A stretch of DNA of 29,201 bases from a virus (IMGVR_UViG_3300042330_000045:1-29201), one strand, 5' to 3'. Positions 14,199 to 20,775 are shown, numbered from the stretch's first letter. The notes: generated by a model from the letters alone, not told the origin. A program made the numbers and translations.

Positions 14199-14356
14199 CT
14201 AAAGATACTTGGTATACGGTTTTAAATGAAATTAGAGCGTATGCACAGACAGACACAGAACTAACGCATATTAATTTAGAGATGCGAATAAGAAATAACA
14301 AATCAGGAGAAAAGAAAATAAGTACTTGTAAAATTAACTTAACAACAGACCAATGA
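14192..14356 (+). CDS. Small early protein of unknown function
   Basis: A 54-aa protein that fills the space between the acidic gene and the RecE-like gene and overlaps both (7 nt and 4 nt). It has an N-terminal helix (TVLNEIRAYAQT) and a basic beta-prone end (EMRIRNNKSGEKKISTCKIN). No motif is recognised; tight coupling to the nuclease supports it as a real gene. Confidence 0.6.
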   Translation: MLTKDTWYTVLNEIRAYAQTDTELTHINLEMRIRNNKSGEKKISTCKINLTTDQ

Positions 14357-15126
14357 AAATACAGACACTAGACGGAAAACAATGGGACAAAAAAGAACTA
14401 ATAGACAATATGTACGAAGATAGCTTTTATTATGGCTATTTAGGTAAAAATGCCTTTAGTAGTTCTGCTATGAAAATGTTATTAGATAGTCCTAAGACTT
14501 ATAAATATGTTACTCAATATGGCTCAGGAGAGAGCCAAGCATTAAGAGATGGTAAATTATTCCATACAATGATGCTAGAACCTGAAAAAATAGATGGCTT
14601 TACTTTTGTGGATGTACAGAGTAAGAATACAATTAAATACAAAGAGGCAGTTTCTTTTGGAGGAGAGGTATATACGAATAAGGAGAGAAAAGATGCAGAG
14701 AGATTATGTGATGCTATTTATAAAAACGAGAACGCTAGAAGTTTACTTATAGGTTGTGATTACGAAATACCTGAGGCAGGTATATTACACGGATACCCAT
14801 TTAGAGCTAAGGCAGATATTTTAGGAACAAATAGGATAATAGATTTAAAAACTACTACTAATGTTAAAGACTTTAATTACTCGGCTAAGAAGTATAGATA
14901 CAATTTACAGGTTTATATTTATTGTCAGTTGTTTAATGTAGAATTTAAAGATTTTAAATTTATATGTATTGATAAGGGAAATTTAGATATTGGTATCTTT
15001 GATGTATCGGAGGACTTTTATTACTCAGGAGAGCAGTTGTTAGATTTGTCTATTAAGATTTATAAAGAATGTATAGAGGATACTAGCTATGATGTAAATG
15101 ATTATGTAATTTATGGAACTTTATAA
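14353..15126 (+). CDS. RecE-like PD-(D/E)XK exonuclease
   Basis: A 257-aa nuclease of the exodeoxyribonuclease VIII (RecE)/DUF3799-like type, expected to degrade one DNA strand from double-stranded ends for recombination. Key blocks: ALRDGKLFHTMMLEP (63-77), acidic residues in EIPEAG (138-143), RAKADIL (151-157) with D155, IIDLKTT (162-168) giving the D-x-K pair D164/K166, and YRYNLQVYIYCQLF (181-194) with Q186. The set is complete. No RecT/Beta-type annealing protein is recognised nearby; the OB-fold-like proteins at 9470-10140 may play that role (inference). Confidence 0.85.
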   Translation: MKIQTLDGKQWDKKELIDNMYEDSFYYGYLGKNAFSSSAMKMLLDSPKTYKYVTQYGSGESQALRDGKLFHTMMLEPEKIDGFTFVDVQSKNTIKYKEAVSFGGEVYTNKERKDAERLCDAIYKNENARSLLIGCDYEIPEAGILHGYPFRAKADILGTNRIIDLKTTTNVKDFNYSAKKYRYNLQVYIYCQLFNVEFKDFKFICIDKGNLDIGIFDVSEDFYYSGEQLLDLSIKIYKECIEDTSYDVNDYVIYGTL

Positions 15127-15127
15127 T

Positions 15128-15361
15128 ATGAAAACAGCAATAGAATGGTTAGAGCATATGTTATTAATTGTTTTAAATGAAGAAGAGTTTAAAAAAATTA
15201 AATTTAGTATTAACCAAGCCAAAGAAATGGAAAAGCAACAGATTATTTATGCTGATTTGAATGGTAGTATTAGAACCGCAGAAAGTGCTGATTTTAGAGT
15301 ATCATTTTTAAGAATTAAAGAGCTAGGAGAACAATACTACAAAGAAACATTTAAAAAATAA
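15128..15361 (+). CDS. Small accessory protein, TAIEWLE/QAKEMEKQQI family (copy 1)
   Basis: A 77-aa protein from the ATG two bases after the RecE-like stop. It contains TAIEWLEHML, INQAKEMEKQQII and a QYYKETFKK end. The same three blocks occur in the 64-aa gene at 15623, so the two are paralogues. Such proteins are common, from memory, in Bacteroidota phages and have no known function. Codon use (GAA, CAA) differs from that of the neighbouring core genes. Confidence 0.7.
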   Translation: MKTAIEWLEHMLLIVLNEEEFKKIKFSINQAKEMEKQQIIYADLNGSIRTAESADFRVSFLRIKELGEQYYKETFKK

Positions 15362-15364
15362 GAT

Positions 15365-15619
15365 ATGAAACAAGAAACACTTGAAGAAGTTGCTGAAAAT
15401 TATAAAATAAACATTATAAAGTCAGGAAGAAGTCATAGAGTTGAGTATACTAAACAAATAAAATTAGATTTTATAGCAGGTGCTAAATGGCAACAAGAAC
15501 AAGACAAGAAAATGTATAGTGAGCAAGATATGAAGTTAGCTTTTGAAACAGGTAAAAATTTTCAATTAATAGTAGAAAATAATTTTATTGAATGGATTAA
15601 AAAATTTAAAAACAAATAA
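15365..15619 (+). CDS. Small accessory protein with GAKWQQEQDKKMYSEQDM motif
   Basis: An 84-aa, helical, charged protein. FIAGAKWQQEQDKKMYSEQD (residues 36-55) is a signature that recurs, from memory, in short genes of Bacteroidota phages, often beside the QAKEMEKQQI family as here. The function is unknown. It is flanked on both sides by nearly identical junctions (AAATAAGATATGAAAC), suggesting a cassette. Confidence 0.7.
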   Translation: MKQETLEEVAENYKINIIKSGRSHRVEYTKQIKLDFIAGAKWQQEQDKKMYSEQDMKLAFETGKNFQLIVENNFIEWIKKFKNK

Positions 15620-15622
15620 GAT

Positions 15623-15817
15623 ATGAAACAGACAGCAGTAGAATGGTTAGAAGAAAAACTTATTGATGCAGGTTTGCAATTTACAAAAGGAGAAGCTCTT
15701 GAAATTGAACAAGCCAAAGAAATGGAAAAGCAACAGATTATTGATGCTTATGATGTACAATGGAACCCAAATATTAAAGACGGAAAAGACTATTACAAAG
15801 AAACATTTAACAAATAA
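15623..15817 (+). CDS. Small accessory protein, TAVEWLE/QAKEMEKQQI family (copy 2)
   Basis: A 64-aa paralogue of the gene at 15128: TAVEWLEEKLIDAG, IEQAKEMEKQQIIDAY and DYYKETFNK line up with it in order, while the spacer regions differ. Two copies around one unrelated gene suggest local duplication or stepwise gain from related phages. The function is unknown. Confidence 0.7.
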   Translation: MKQTAVEWLEEKLIDAGLQFTKGEALEIEQAKEMEKQQIIDAYDVQWNPNIKDGKDYYKETFNK

Positions 15818-15818
15818 G

Positions 15819-16028
15819 ATGGGAAAGATAAAAAATATATACATACCTGAGACACATTGCTTAAGTCAGTCAAATGGAGAGCTTTATATAGAGGGAGAAA
15901 ATTTTAGTATCGTTTGGAATTGTGAAACTTTATATACTGATTTACCTCACATTGTTAAAATGGTATTAGATGCTAGAGAAGAGACAAATAATAGAATTAA
16001 AGAACAATTAAAAGACTTATTAAAATGA
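15819..16028 (+). CDS. Small early protein of unknown function
   Basis: A 69-aa protein starting at the ATG one base after the previous stop; the longer frame from 15663 lies inside the upstream gene. It has a beta-prone N-terminal half (GELYIEGENFSIVWNCETLY) and a helical, charged C-terminus (EETNNRIKEQLKDLLK). It is coupled to the next gene by ATGA. I do not recognise it. Confidence 0.65.
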   Translation: MGKIKNIYIPETHCLSQSNGELYIEGENFSIVWNCETLYTDLPHIVKMVLDAREETNNRIKEQLKDLLK

Positions 16029-16141
16029 CAAACTTAGAGAGAATAAAAGAAGTACTAGAGTTTTATTATGATAGAGGAACGAATAAAGAAAGTATAAACG
16101 AATTATATAGAAAAATATTAAATGGAACTAGACAAAAATAG
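16025..16141 (+). CDS. Very small helical protein
   Basis: A 38-aa helical peptide (LERIKEVLEFYYDRGTNKES). It overlaps the genes on both sides by 4 and 20 nt and fills what would otherwise be a 93-nt gap. No function is recognised. Confidence 0.55.
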   Translation: MTNLERIKEVLEFYYDRGTNKESINELYRKILNGTRQK

Positions 16142-16358
16142 AGGTATTACACTAGAGGACAACTTAGGACTATCTGAGGGGTTTATGACCGAGTTAGACG
16201 AAAAGATAGATGATAGCATACATTATGGTATTGGAGTAGCTTATAAGATAGATATTATAGATTATGTTTTAAAAAACTTTAGTTACAATGAGTTAGTTAT
16301 TATAGCTAGTAAGTACATAGATGATGCAGCAGCATATTATATAGATAATGAATATTAA
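16122..16358 (+). CDS. Small acidic helical protein
   Basis: A 78-aa, acidic protein with helices (GFMTELDEKIDDSIHYGIGV, IDYVLKNFSYNELVIIASKY). It ends 2 nt before the DnaA-C-like gene. No known family is recognised. Confidence 0.65.
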   Translation: MELDKNRGITLEDNLGLSEGFMTELDEKIDDSIHYGIGVAYKIDIIDYVLKNFSYNELVIIASKYIDDAAAYYIDNEY

Positions 16359-16360
16359 AA

Positions 16361-16792
16361 ATGAAAAAAGAGACACACAGAGTAGGGAACAGATATTTAA
16401 AAGTAGCTGATAGGATAAAAGAGATTACAGGAGTTAATATATTTGAGAACAAGAGAACATTACAGATAGTAGATGCTAGAAGTACAGCTTGTTATATTTA
16501 TAATAAATATTATAATGGTAGTCTGCACGATATAGCAAACTTCTTTAAAGAAAACGGAAAGCATTACGATCATAGTTCGGTATATTATAATATACAATTA
16601 TTTGAGGAGGTCAGACAGAGGAGAAAAGATATAGATAAAAACTTAGGTTACTTAGTAGGCTCAATAGATATAAGCACACAATTAAACATTGTTATAGATA
16701 CTATCCTGAGTAATGAGGATAAGGAAAGAATTATCAATATAGTAAACAGACTTGTTAATAAGTATCAAAACAAAAATAAAAGCGTTATATAA
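16361..16792 (+). CDS. DnaA C-terminal-domain-like DNA-binding protein
   Basis: A 143-aa protein. Residues 20-90 resemble domain IV of DnaA, the part that binds DnaA boxes: ITGVNIFENKRTLQIVDAR (22-40), then the helix-turn-helix LHDIANFFKENGKHYDHSSV (55-74) and YNIQLFEEV. The typical RK..IVxAR and HSTV-like positions are visible as RTLQIVDAR and DHSSV. There is no AAA+ domain, so it cannot be a full initiator. It may mark an origin, recruit host DnaA or act as a regulator. Its last codons contain a CGTTATA motif (16783-16789). Confidence 0.7.
   Translation: MKKETHRVGNRYLKVADRIKEITGVNIFENKRTLQIVDARSTACYIYNKYYNGSLHDIANFFKENGKHYDHSSVYYNIQLFEEVRQRRKDIDKNLGYLVGSIDISTQLNIVIDTILSNEDKERIINIVNRLVNKYQNKNKSVI
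16766..16789 (+). promoter_or_regulatory. Possible late-promoter-like motif E before the terminase block
   Basis: CAAAA (16766-16770), 12 nt, then CGTTATA (16783-16789), at the 3' end of the DnaA-C-like gene. The start codon of DUF3310 follows after 2 nt, so a transcript from here would begin near or inside that gene and would serve mainly the ParB-TAGT-terminase genes. It is weaker evidence than motifs A-D because it lies in coding sequence. Confidence 0.35.
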
Positions 16793-17013
16793 TGAAACCA
16801 ATACACTACACAGGTGCAAAGAGTTATGATGTAATAGACTTCTGCAAAGATTATGATTTAAACTTCAACAAAGGTAATATTATAAAATATCTAGTAAGAG
16901 CAGGTAAGAAAGATGATGAGCTTAGAGATATGAGAAAAGCTTTAGATTACCTAGAGAGAGAGATAGCATACTTAGAGATAAAACAAAAAGAGTGGATAGA
17001 AAATAACAAATAG
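16792..17013 (+). CDS. DUF3310 family protein
   Basis: A 73-aa protein matching the DUF3310 pattern: HY near the start (IHYTGAKSYDVIDFCKDY, residues 4-21), FNKGNIIKYLVRAGKK (25-40) and KALDYLEREI (49-58). The family is common in phages and sometimes labelled nucleotide-kinase-related, but its reaction is not firmly established. It overlaps the upstream stop by one base and is followed by a tiny Cys protein and the ParB-like gene. Confidence 0.85.
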   Translation: MKPIHYTGAKSYDVIDFCKDYDLNFNKGNIIKYLVRAGKKDDELRDMRKALDYLEREIAYLEIKQKEWIENNK

Positions 17014-17015
17014 AT

Positions 17016-17114
17016 ATGGAAGAGTATAGTAATTGTTGCGGAGCAGAACCACACCACATTTGGAGTGATTTATGTAGTAGTTGTTTAGAGCATTGTAATT
17101 TTGAAACCGAATAA
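17016..17114 (+). CDS. Tiny Cys/His zinc-ribbon-like protein
   Basis: A 32-aa peptide with NCCGAEPHHIWSDLCSSCLE (residues 6-25) and a final EHC: six Cys and three His, a miniature zinc ribbon. Similar tiny NCCGA...CSxCxEHC proteins are widespread in phages and bacteria (from memory), without known function. It starts 2 nt after DUF3310 and ends 4 nt before the preferred ParB-like start. Confidence 0.7.
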   Translation: MEEYSNCCGAEPHHIWSDLCSSCLEHCNFETE

Positions 17115-17118
17115 TATT

Positions 17119-17697
17119 ATGATAGTAGATATTAATAAAATTAAGGGTAATACTAATAACCCTAGAATAATCAAAGATGATAAGTTTAAAAAGTTAGTAA
17201 AATCAATTAAGGAGTTCCCTGAGATGTTAGAACTTCGACCTATTGTAGTAGACGAGGATATGATAGTGCTAGGTGGAAATATGAGATTAAAAGCTTGTAT
17301 AGAGGCAGGACTTAAAGAAGTACATATAACTGTAGCTAGTAACTTAACCGAAGAGCAAAAGAAAGAGTTTATAGTTAAGGACAACGTAGGCTTTGGAGAG
17401 TGGGATTGGGATATGCTAGCTAATGAATGGGATAATAACAACTTAATTGAATGGGGTATTGATGTTTGGACTCAAGATATGCTAGTGAATAATATGAATG
17501 AATTAGATATTGATATTGAACAAGAGTTTGACCCAATTGGTACATCATCAGGAATACAAAGAGTAGTCTTTTTATTTGATGGCTCAGAAGAAGCAGAAAG
17601 TTGGCTAAAACAACATCCTACTTTGCCATTAAAAAAACAAAATATGGCTTGGCAAATTGACTTAACTAGTGGTAAATTTTTAGAAAATGCTCAATAA
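17119..17697 (+). CDS. ParB/sulfiredoxin-domain protein
   Basis: A 192-aa protein from the ATG at 17119; an in-frame TTG at 17101 inside the tiny Cys gene is less likely. Residues 1-75 form a ParB N-terminal-like domain: NTNNPRII (11-18), LRPIVVDEDMIVLGGNMRLK (39-58) with the GGNMR motif, and AGLKEVHITV. Residues 83-112 (FIVKDNVGFGEWDWDMLANE) are the usual follow-on segment. A separate small C-terminal unit (149-187, FLFDGSEEAESWLKQH) looks ferredoxin-like. In phages such proteins often accompany DNA-modification enzymes; here the next gene is a TAGT glycosyltransferase, overlapping by 11 nt. It could guide or prime modification. No methylase domain is present. Confidence 0.8.
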   Translation: MIVDINKIKGNTNNPRIIKDDKFKKLVKSIKEFPEMLELRPIVVDEDMIVLGGNMRLKACIEAGLKEVHITVASNLTEEQKKEFIVKDNVGFGEWDWDMLANEWDNNNLIEWGIDVWTQDMLVNNMNELDIDIEQEFDPIGTSSGIQRVVFLFDGSEEAESWLKQHPTLPLKKQNMAWQIDLTSGKFLENAQ

Positions 17698-18451
17698 ATA
17701 TCCTATTTACATAATTTCAAAAGGGAGATACGAAAAAACACTTACAGCTGATAACTTAGAAAATAGTGGTTTAAATTATTTAATTGCAGTAGAGCCACAA
17801 GAATATGATAACTATTGTAAAAAGCTAGGAGAAAAAAGAGTTTTAAAATTACCGTTTTCTAATTTAGGATTAGGTAGTTATCCAGCTAGAAATTTTTGTT
17901 GGGAACACGCAAAGAGTATAGGTGCTAAGTATCATTGGCTTTTTGATGATAATATTCTTTTTTGGATGAAATGGATAAACGGAAAAAGAAGAAAAATAGA
18001 GAGTTTAAATGAAGCTCTTATTTATGTTGAAAGGTTTGTTGATATGCATAATATTACAATAGGAGGGTTTGAAGAGCCAAATTTTGTAGTTAAACCACCT
18101 AAAAAGGCATTTAAAATTAATTGCCATATTTATTCTGATATGTTAATTAAAAATGATATACCTTACAGATGGAGGCTTAAGTATAATGAAGATGTAGACC
18201 TTTGTTTACAAGTGTTACATAACGGAGGTAGTACAGCAAGTTGCGTTTATTATATGGCTAATAAAGTATCTACAGCAGATAAAATGAAGGGAGGAAACCA
18301 AACAGAACTTTATAAAGGAAATGCACCTGAAAAAAATTTACTAAAAGCTAAAATGTTAGAAGCAGTTTGGCCTCAATATGCAAAGACGGTTATAAGGTTT
18401 AATAGACATCATCATTTAGTTGATTGGAGAGTATTTAAAAAAAAAAAATAA
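17687..18451 (+). CDS. TET-associated glycosyltransferase (TAGT/GREB1-like)
   Basis: A 254-aa protein matching the TAGT family, glycosyltransferases found in phages with hypermodified DNA. Motifs in order: PIYIISKGR (6-14), VEPQEY (35-40), LPFSNLGLGSYPARN (55-69), WLFDDNI (84-90) with the DD pair D87/D88 as nucleotide-sugar/metal site, YNEDVDLCLQ (166-175), GGNQTELY (202-209) and RFNRHHH (237-243). All expected blocks are present, so it should be active. Known members act on hydroxymethylated bases made by TET/JBP enzymes; no TET/JBP, methylase or hydroxymethylase is visible here, so the acceptor is unknown. It overlaps the ParB-like gene by 11 nt. Codon use from about 17540 to 18451 looks different from the terminase genes, suggesting a transferred unit. 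Confidence 0.88.
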   Translation: MLNKYPIYIISKGRYEKTLTADNLENSGLNYLIAVEPQEYDNYCKKLGEKRVLKLPFSNLGLGSYPARNFCWEHAKSIGAKYHWLFDDNILFWMKWINGKRRKIESLNEALIYVERFVDMHNITIGGFEEPNFVVKPPKKAFKINCHIYSDMLIKNDIPYRWRLKYNEDVDLCLQVLHNGGSTASCVYYMANKVSTADKMKGGNQTELYKGNAPEKNLLKAKMLEAVWPQYAKTVIRFNRHHHLVDWRVFKKKK

Positions 18452-18484
18452 AAAATAATAATCAGTAATTTAGTAAATAAAAAA

Positions 18485-18835
18485 ATGAACCACCAAAATA
18501 CGACACTTAAAAAAGCAATGATTGAAGCTTTAGAGAAAAGTTTGTCAGTTGTTACTACAGCTTGTAAGCAAGTAGGTATAAATAGAAGTACACATTACGA
18601 ATGGTTAAAGAATGATGAGGAATATGCTAAGGAAGTTAAGAACCTAGAGAATATAGTTTTAGATTTTGCAGAGAGCCAATTACATAAACAAATTCTAGAT
18701 GGAAGTACAACAGCTACTATCTTTTTATTAAAGACAAAAGGCAAGAGTAGAGGATATATTGAGAGACAAGAAATAGTTACAGATGCAGATAACTTTTTTA
18801 AAGTAGAGATACTAGATGACGAACATAAAGACTAA
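18485..18835 (+). CDS. Terminase small subunit
   Basis: A 116-aa protein with an N-terminal helix-turn-helix (ALEKSLSVVTTACKQVGINR then STHYEWLKNDEEYA), the homeodomain-like fold of many small terminases, and the KQILDGSTTATIFLLKTKGK (69-88) oligomerisation-type segment common in these proteins. It should bind the packaging site and hand DNA to the large subunit, whose gene overlaps its 3' end by 20 nt. The 33-nt gap upstream (18452-18484) shows no promoter. Confidence 0.85.
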   Translation: MNHQNTTLKKAMIEALEKSLSVVTTACKQVGINRSTHYEWLKNDEEYAKEVKNLENIVLDFAESQLHKQILDGSTTATIFLLKTKGKSRGYIERQEIVTDADNFFKVEILDDEHKD

Positions 18836-19970
18836 TGTAGTTTTTAAGCACCTTAATAACTCGAATAAGAGAATAACTATTGAGCAGGGTGGGACAAGGT
18901 CAGGAAAGACCTATAATATCCTTATATGGCTTATTTTCGGTTACTGTTCAAATAACAGAGGAAAGACTATTACTGTAGCTAGGAAAACATTCCCTAGTTT
19001 ACGGACTTCTGCTATGCGAGACTTTTTCGAGATATTAAGAACCTATGACTTATACCGAGAAGAGTATCACAATAAAAGTAGTTCCGAGTACAACCTTAAC
19101 GGAAACCTAATAGAGTTTATATCTTTAGACCAACCTACAAAAGTAAGAGGTCGTAAAAGAGATTTACTTTATATTAATGAAGCTAACGAGTTATATTGGG
19201 AGGATTGGCAACAATTAGTATTTAGGACTAAAGATAAAATAATAATTGATTATAACCCGTCTGACGAGTTCCATTGGATATATGATAAGGTTAAGACTAG
19301 AGATGATGCAGACTTTTATATAACTACTTATAAGGATAACCCATTCCTGCCTGATGAGATTAAAAAAGAGATAGAAAGGTTAAGAGATACTGACGAGAAT
19401 TATTGGCAAGTATATGGACTAGGACAAACAGGTCAGAGTAAAGCATTAATCTTTAGAATACACGAAATAAAAGAAATACCTAAGGAGGCAAAGTTTTTAG
19501 GTTATGGAATGGACTTTGGGTTTACTAACGATCCAACTACATTATCAGCAGTCTATATGAGTGGAGATAATTTATACTTTGATGAGTTAATATATAAAAC
19601 AGGTTTAACAAACCCTGATATAGTTAAGCAGTTTGAGAGTTTAGGAATAGATAGAAGAGCTGAGATATTTGCAGACGATGCAGAGCCAAAAAGTATAGAG
19701 GAAATATACCGAATGGGGTGGAATATAAAAGAAGCTAAAAAGAAAGAAATAAACTTAGGTATCGATATAATGAAGAGATACAAATTACATTGTACTAGTA
19801 GCTCTGTTAATATGATTAAGGAATTTAAAAACTATAAATGGGTAGAGGATAAGAACGGTAATATACTAAATAAGCCACAAGATATGTTCAACCACACAAT
19901 AGATGGTATTAGATATCTGTTATACAATAAGATAAGCAGACCTAATTACGGAAAGTATGCTATAAGATAG
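18816..19970 (+). CDS. Terminase large subunit
   Basis: A 384-aa packaging motor. ATPase domain: Walker A GGTRSGKT (25-32), Walker B region DLLYINEANE (116-125) with the catalytic E, and coupling motif IDYNPSDEFHW (144-154). RNase H-like nuclease domain: MDFGFTNDPT (232-241) with D233, FADDAEPKSIEE (285-296) with D287/D288, and HTIDGIRYLL (360-369) with D363. All catalytic positions are present; the length is at the short end for the family. It lies next to the small subunit and, unusually, is followed by tail genes rather than by portal and capsid genes. Confidence 0.93.
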   Translation: MTNIKTNVVFKHLNNSNKRITIEQGGTRSGKTYNILIWLIFGYCSNNRGKTITVARKTFPSLRTSAMRDFFEILRTYDLYREEYHNKSSSEYNLNGNLIEFISLDQPTKVRGRKRDLLYINEANELYWEDWQQLVFRTKDKIIIDYNPSDEFHWIYDKVKTRDDADFYITTYKDNPFLPDEIKKEIERLRDTDENYWQVYGLGQTGQSKALIFRIHEIKEIPKEAKFLGYGMDFGFTNDPTTLSAVYMSGDNLYFDELIYKTGLTNPDIVKQFESLGIDRRAEIFADDAEPKSIEEIYRMGWNIKEAKKKEINLGIDIMKRYKLHCTSSSVNMIKEFKNYKWVEDKNGNILNKPQDMFNHTIDGIRYLLYNKISRPNYGKYAIR

Positions 19971-19997
19971 TACGCTATATTGTACGTTATATTGTAC
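19971..19997. repeat. 12-bp tandem repeat after the terminase gene
   Basis: TACGCTATATTG (19971-19982) is followed by TACGTTATATTG (19983-19994) and a further TAC. The first copy begins right after the TAG stop of the terminase gene. The second copy contains CGTTATA. The flanks TAGTAC...GTACAAAGTA recur after the tape-measure gene (28221-28243). Confidence 0.7.
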
Positions 19998-20035
19998 AAA
20001 GTAAAAAAAAAATAAAAAAAAAGTTTAAAAAAAGT

Positions 20036-20065
20036 TTTGTTATTAAAAAAATGTTTATATCTTTG
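20036..20065 (+). promoter_or_regulatory. Host-type promoter before the small accessory genes
   Basis: TTTG (20036-20039), an 18-nt spacer, then TATCTTTG (20058-20065), a good match to the Bacteroidota consensus. The first start codon is at 20090. It gives the four small genes between terminase and tail genes their own, probably early, expression. Confidence 0.75.
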
Positions 20066-20089
20066 TCAAAGAAAATTAAAACAGAGTAT

Positions 20090-20197
20090 ATGAAAACAAG
20101 TAAGATTAAAGTAAGAGTACAAAGATTTGGTAATACAATAATTACCCAATATATTCAAGATAAAAAAATAATAGAAACAATAGTAAGCTATATTTAA
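20090..20197 (+). CDS. Very small basic protein
   Basis: A 35-aa, basic, beta-prone peptide (KIKVRVQRFGNTIITQYIQD). It is first behind the promoter at 20036-20065 and 1 nt before the next gene. No family is recognised. Confidence 0.6.
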   Translation: MKTSKIKVRVQRFGNTIITQYIQDKKIIETIVSYI

Positions 20198-20198
20198 A

Positions 20199-20324
20199 AT
20201 GAAAACAGAAAAAGAAATTATCATTAATGAATTAGAAACATTAATTTATTTAGCTGAATTATCAGAGAGAACATTAGACCAAAAGAAACTACAAAGAGTA
20301 TTAACTTATATTAAAAATAACTAA
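20199..20324 (+). CDS. Very small helical protein
   Basis: A 41-aa, two-helix peptide (IIINELETLIYLAELSERT, KKLQRVLTYIKN). It begins MKTEK, similar to its neighbours, which all start MKT. It may be a regulator or host-takeover factor; nothing specific is visible. Confidence 0.6.
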   Translation: MKTEKEIIINELETLIYLAELSERTLDQKKLQRVLTYIKNN

Positions 20325-20325
20325 A

Positions 20326-20454
20326 ATGAAAACAGCAGTATTATTAACAGCAGCATTTATAGCTTTACATACAGAGAATGTAGTTTTATCTTTAGTATTA
20401 GCTTTGTCTCTTATATGTGCAATAGTTTTAAATAATAAATTTGAAAACAAATAA
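20326..20454 (+). CDS. Very small membrane protein
   Basis: A 42-aa, hydrophobic protein: residues 4-14 (AVLLTAAFIAL) and 19-36 (VVLSLVLALSLICAIVL) could form one or two membrane segments, with a short charged tail (NNKFENK). It is remote from the lysis cassette and behind an early-type promoter, so superinfection exclusion or a membrane-directed early function is as plausible as lysis. Confidence 0.6.
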   Translation: MKTAVLLTAAFIALHTENVVLSLVLALSLICAIVLNNKFENK

Positions 20455-20677
20455 GGGTTTAATTGCTCAGAGTTGGTGCAATAAGAATGGAATAATCATT
20501 TACCCTGTTACAGATTTAAAAGCACCTAAATATAATGAGGGTAAAAAGAACATACAGAAAGTACAAATAGAAATAAACAATAGAGGTAGAATAAATAGAG
20601 ATAAGACCTACTATAAACAAAATGAGGAAGTAGCACAAAAGATAGCAGATTATTACATATTTTATTTTGATAGTTGA
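20441..20677 (+). CDS. Small early protein, TTG start
   Basis: A 78-aa, basic protein (GLIAQSWCNKNGIIIYPVTD, then IEINNRGRINRDKTYYKQ). No ATG exists in frame and the frame is closed by TAA at 20429, so it probably starts at TTG 20441, giving a 14-nt overlap with the membrane gene. It is a small soluble protein with a central beta-prone region and a C-terminal helix. I do not recognise the family. Confidence 0.6.
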   Translation: MKTNKGLIAQSWCNKNGIIIYPVTDLKAPKYNEGKKNIQKVQIEINNRGRINRDKTYYKQNEEVAQKIADYYIFYFDS

Positions 20678-20682
20678 TTGAC

Positions 20683-20700
20683 TACTAGGAAAGACTAGTA
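20683..20700. other. Perfect hairpin before a terminator
   Basis: TACTAG (20683-20688) and CTAGTA (20695-20700) pair around the loop GAAAGA. No T-run follows. A terminator hairpin begins 4 nt later. It may strengthen termination or be a protein/RNase site. Confidence 0.6.
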
Positions 20701-20703
20701 AAG

Positions 20704-20733
20704 AGGTATTCAGAAATGGGTACCTTTTTTTTT
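20704..20733 (+). terminator. Intrinsic terminator before the tail block
   Basis: AGGTATTC (20704-20711) pairs with GGGTACCT (20718-20725), with two G-U pairs, around the loop AGAAAT; nine T follow to 20733. It separates the accessory genes from the tail operon, whose late motif starts 5 nt downstream. Confidence 0.85.
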
Positions 20734-20737
20734 GTCA

Positions 20738-20762
20738 CAAAATTAAGGGTATAAACGTTATA
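20738..20762 (+). promoter_or_regulatory. Late-promoter-like motif C before the tail block
   Basis: CAAAA (20738-20742), 13 nt, then CGTTATA (20756-20762). The ATG at 20776 follows after 13 nt, the same spacing as motif A. It lies directly behind a terminator, which supports a promoter role. Confidence 0.55.
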
Positions 20763-20775
20763 TAATAAAAACTTT

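Noticed and set aside
17085-17441. 118-aa open frame on the minus strand (and other minus-strand frames such as 26096-26389, 26447-26866, 22239-22577)
   Set aside because: All lie opposite confidently assigned + strand genes, have low-complexity hydrophobic or Ser/Leu-rich translations typical of antisense of AT-rich genes, and no promoter or coupling.
20683-20700. Attachment site or second terminator
   Set aside because: It is a perfect 6-bp hairpin but no integrase gene exists and no T-run follows; listed only as a hairpin.
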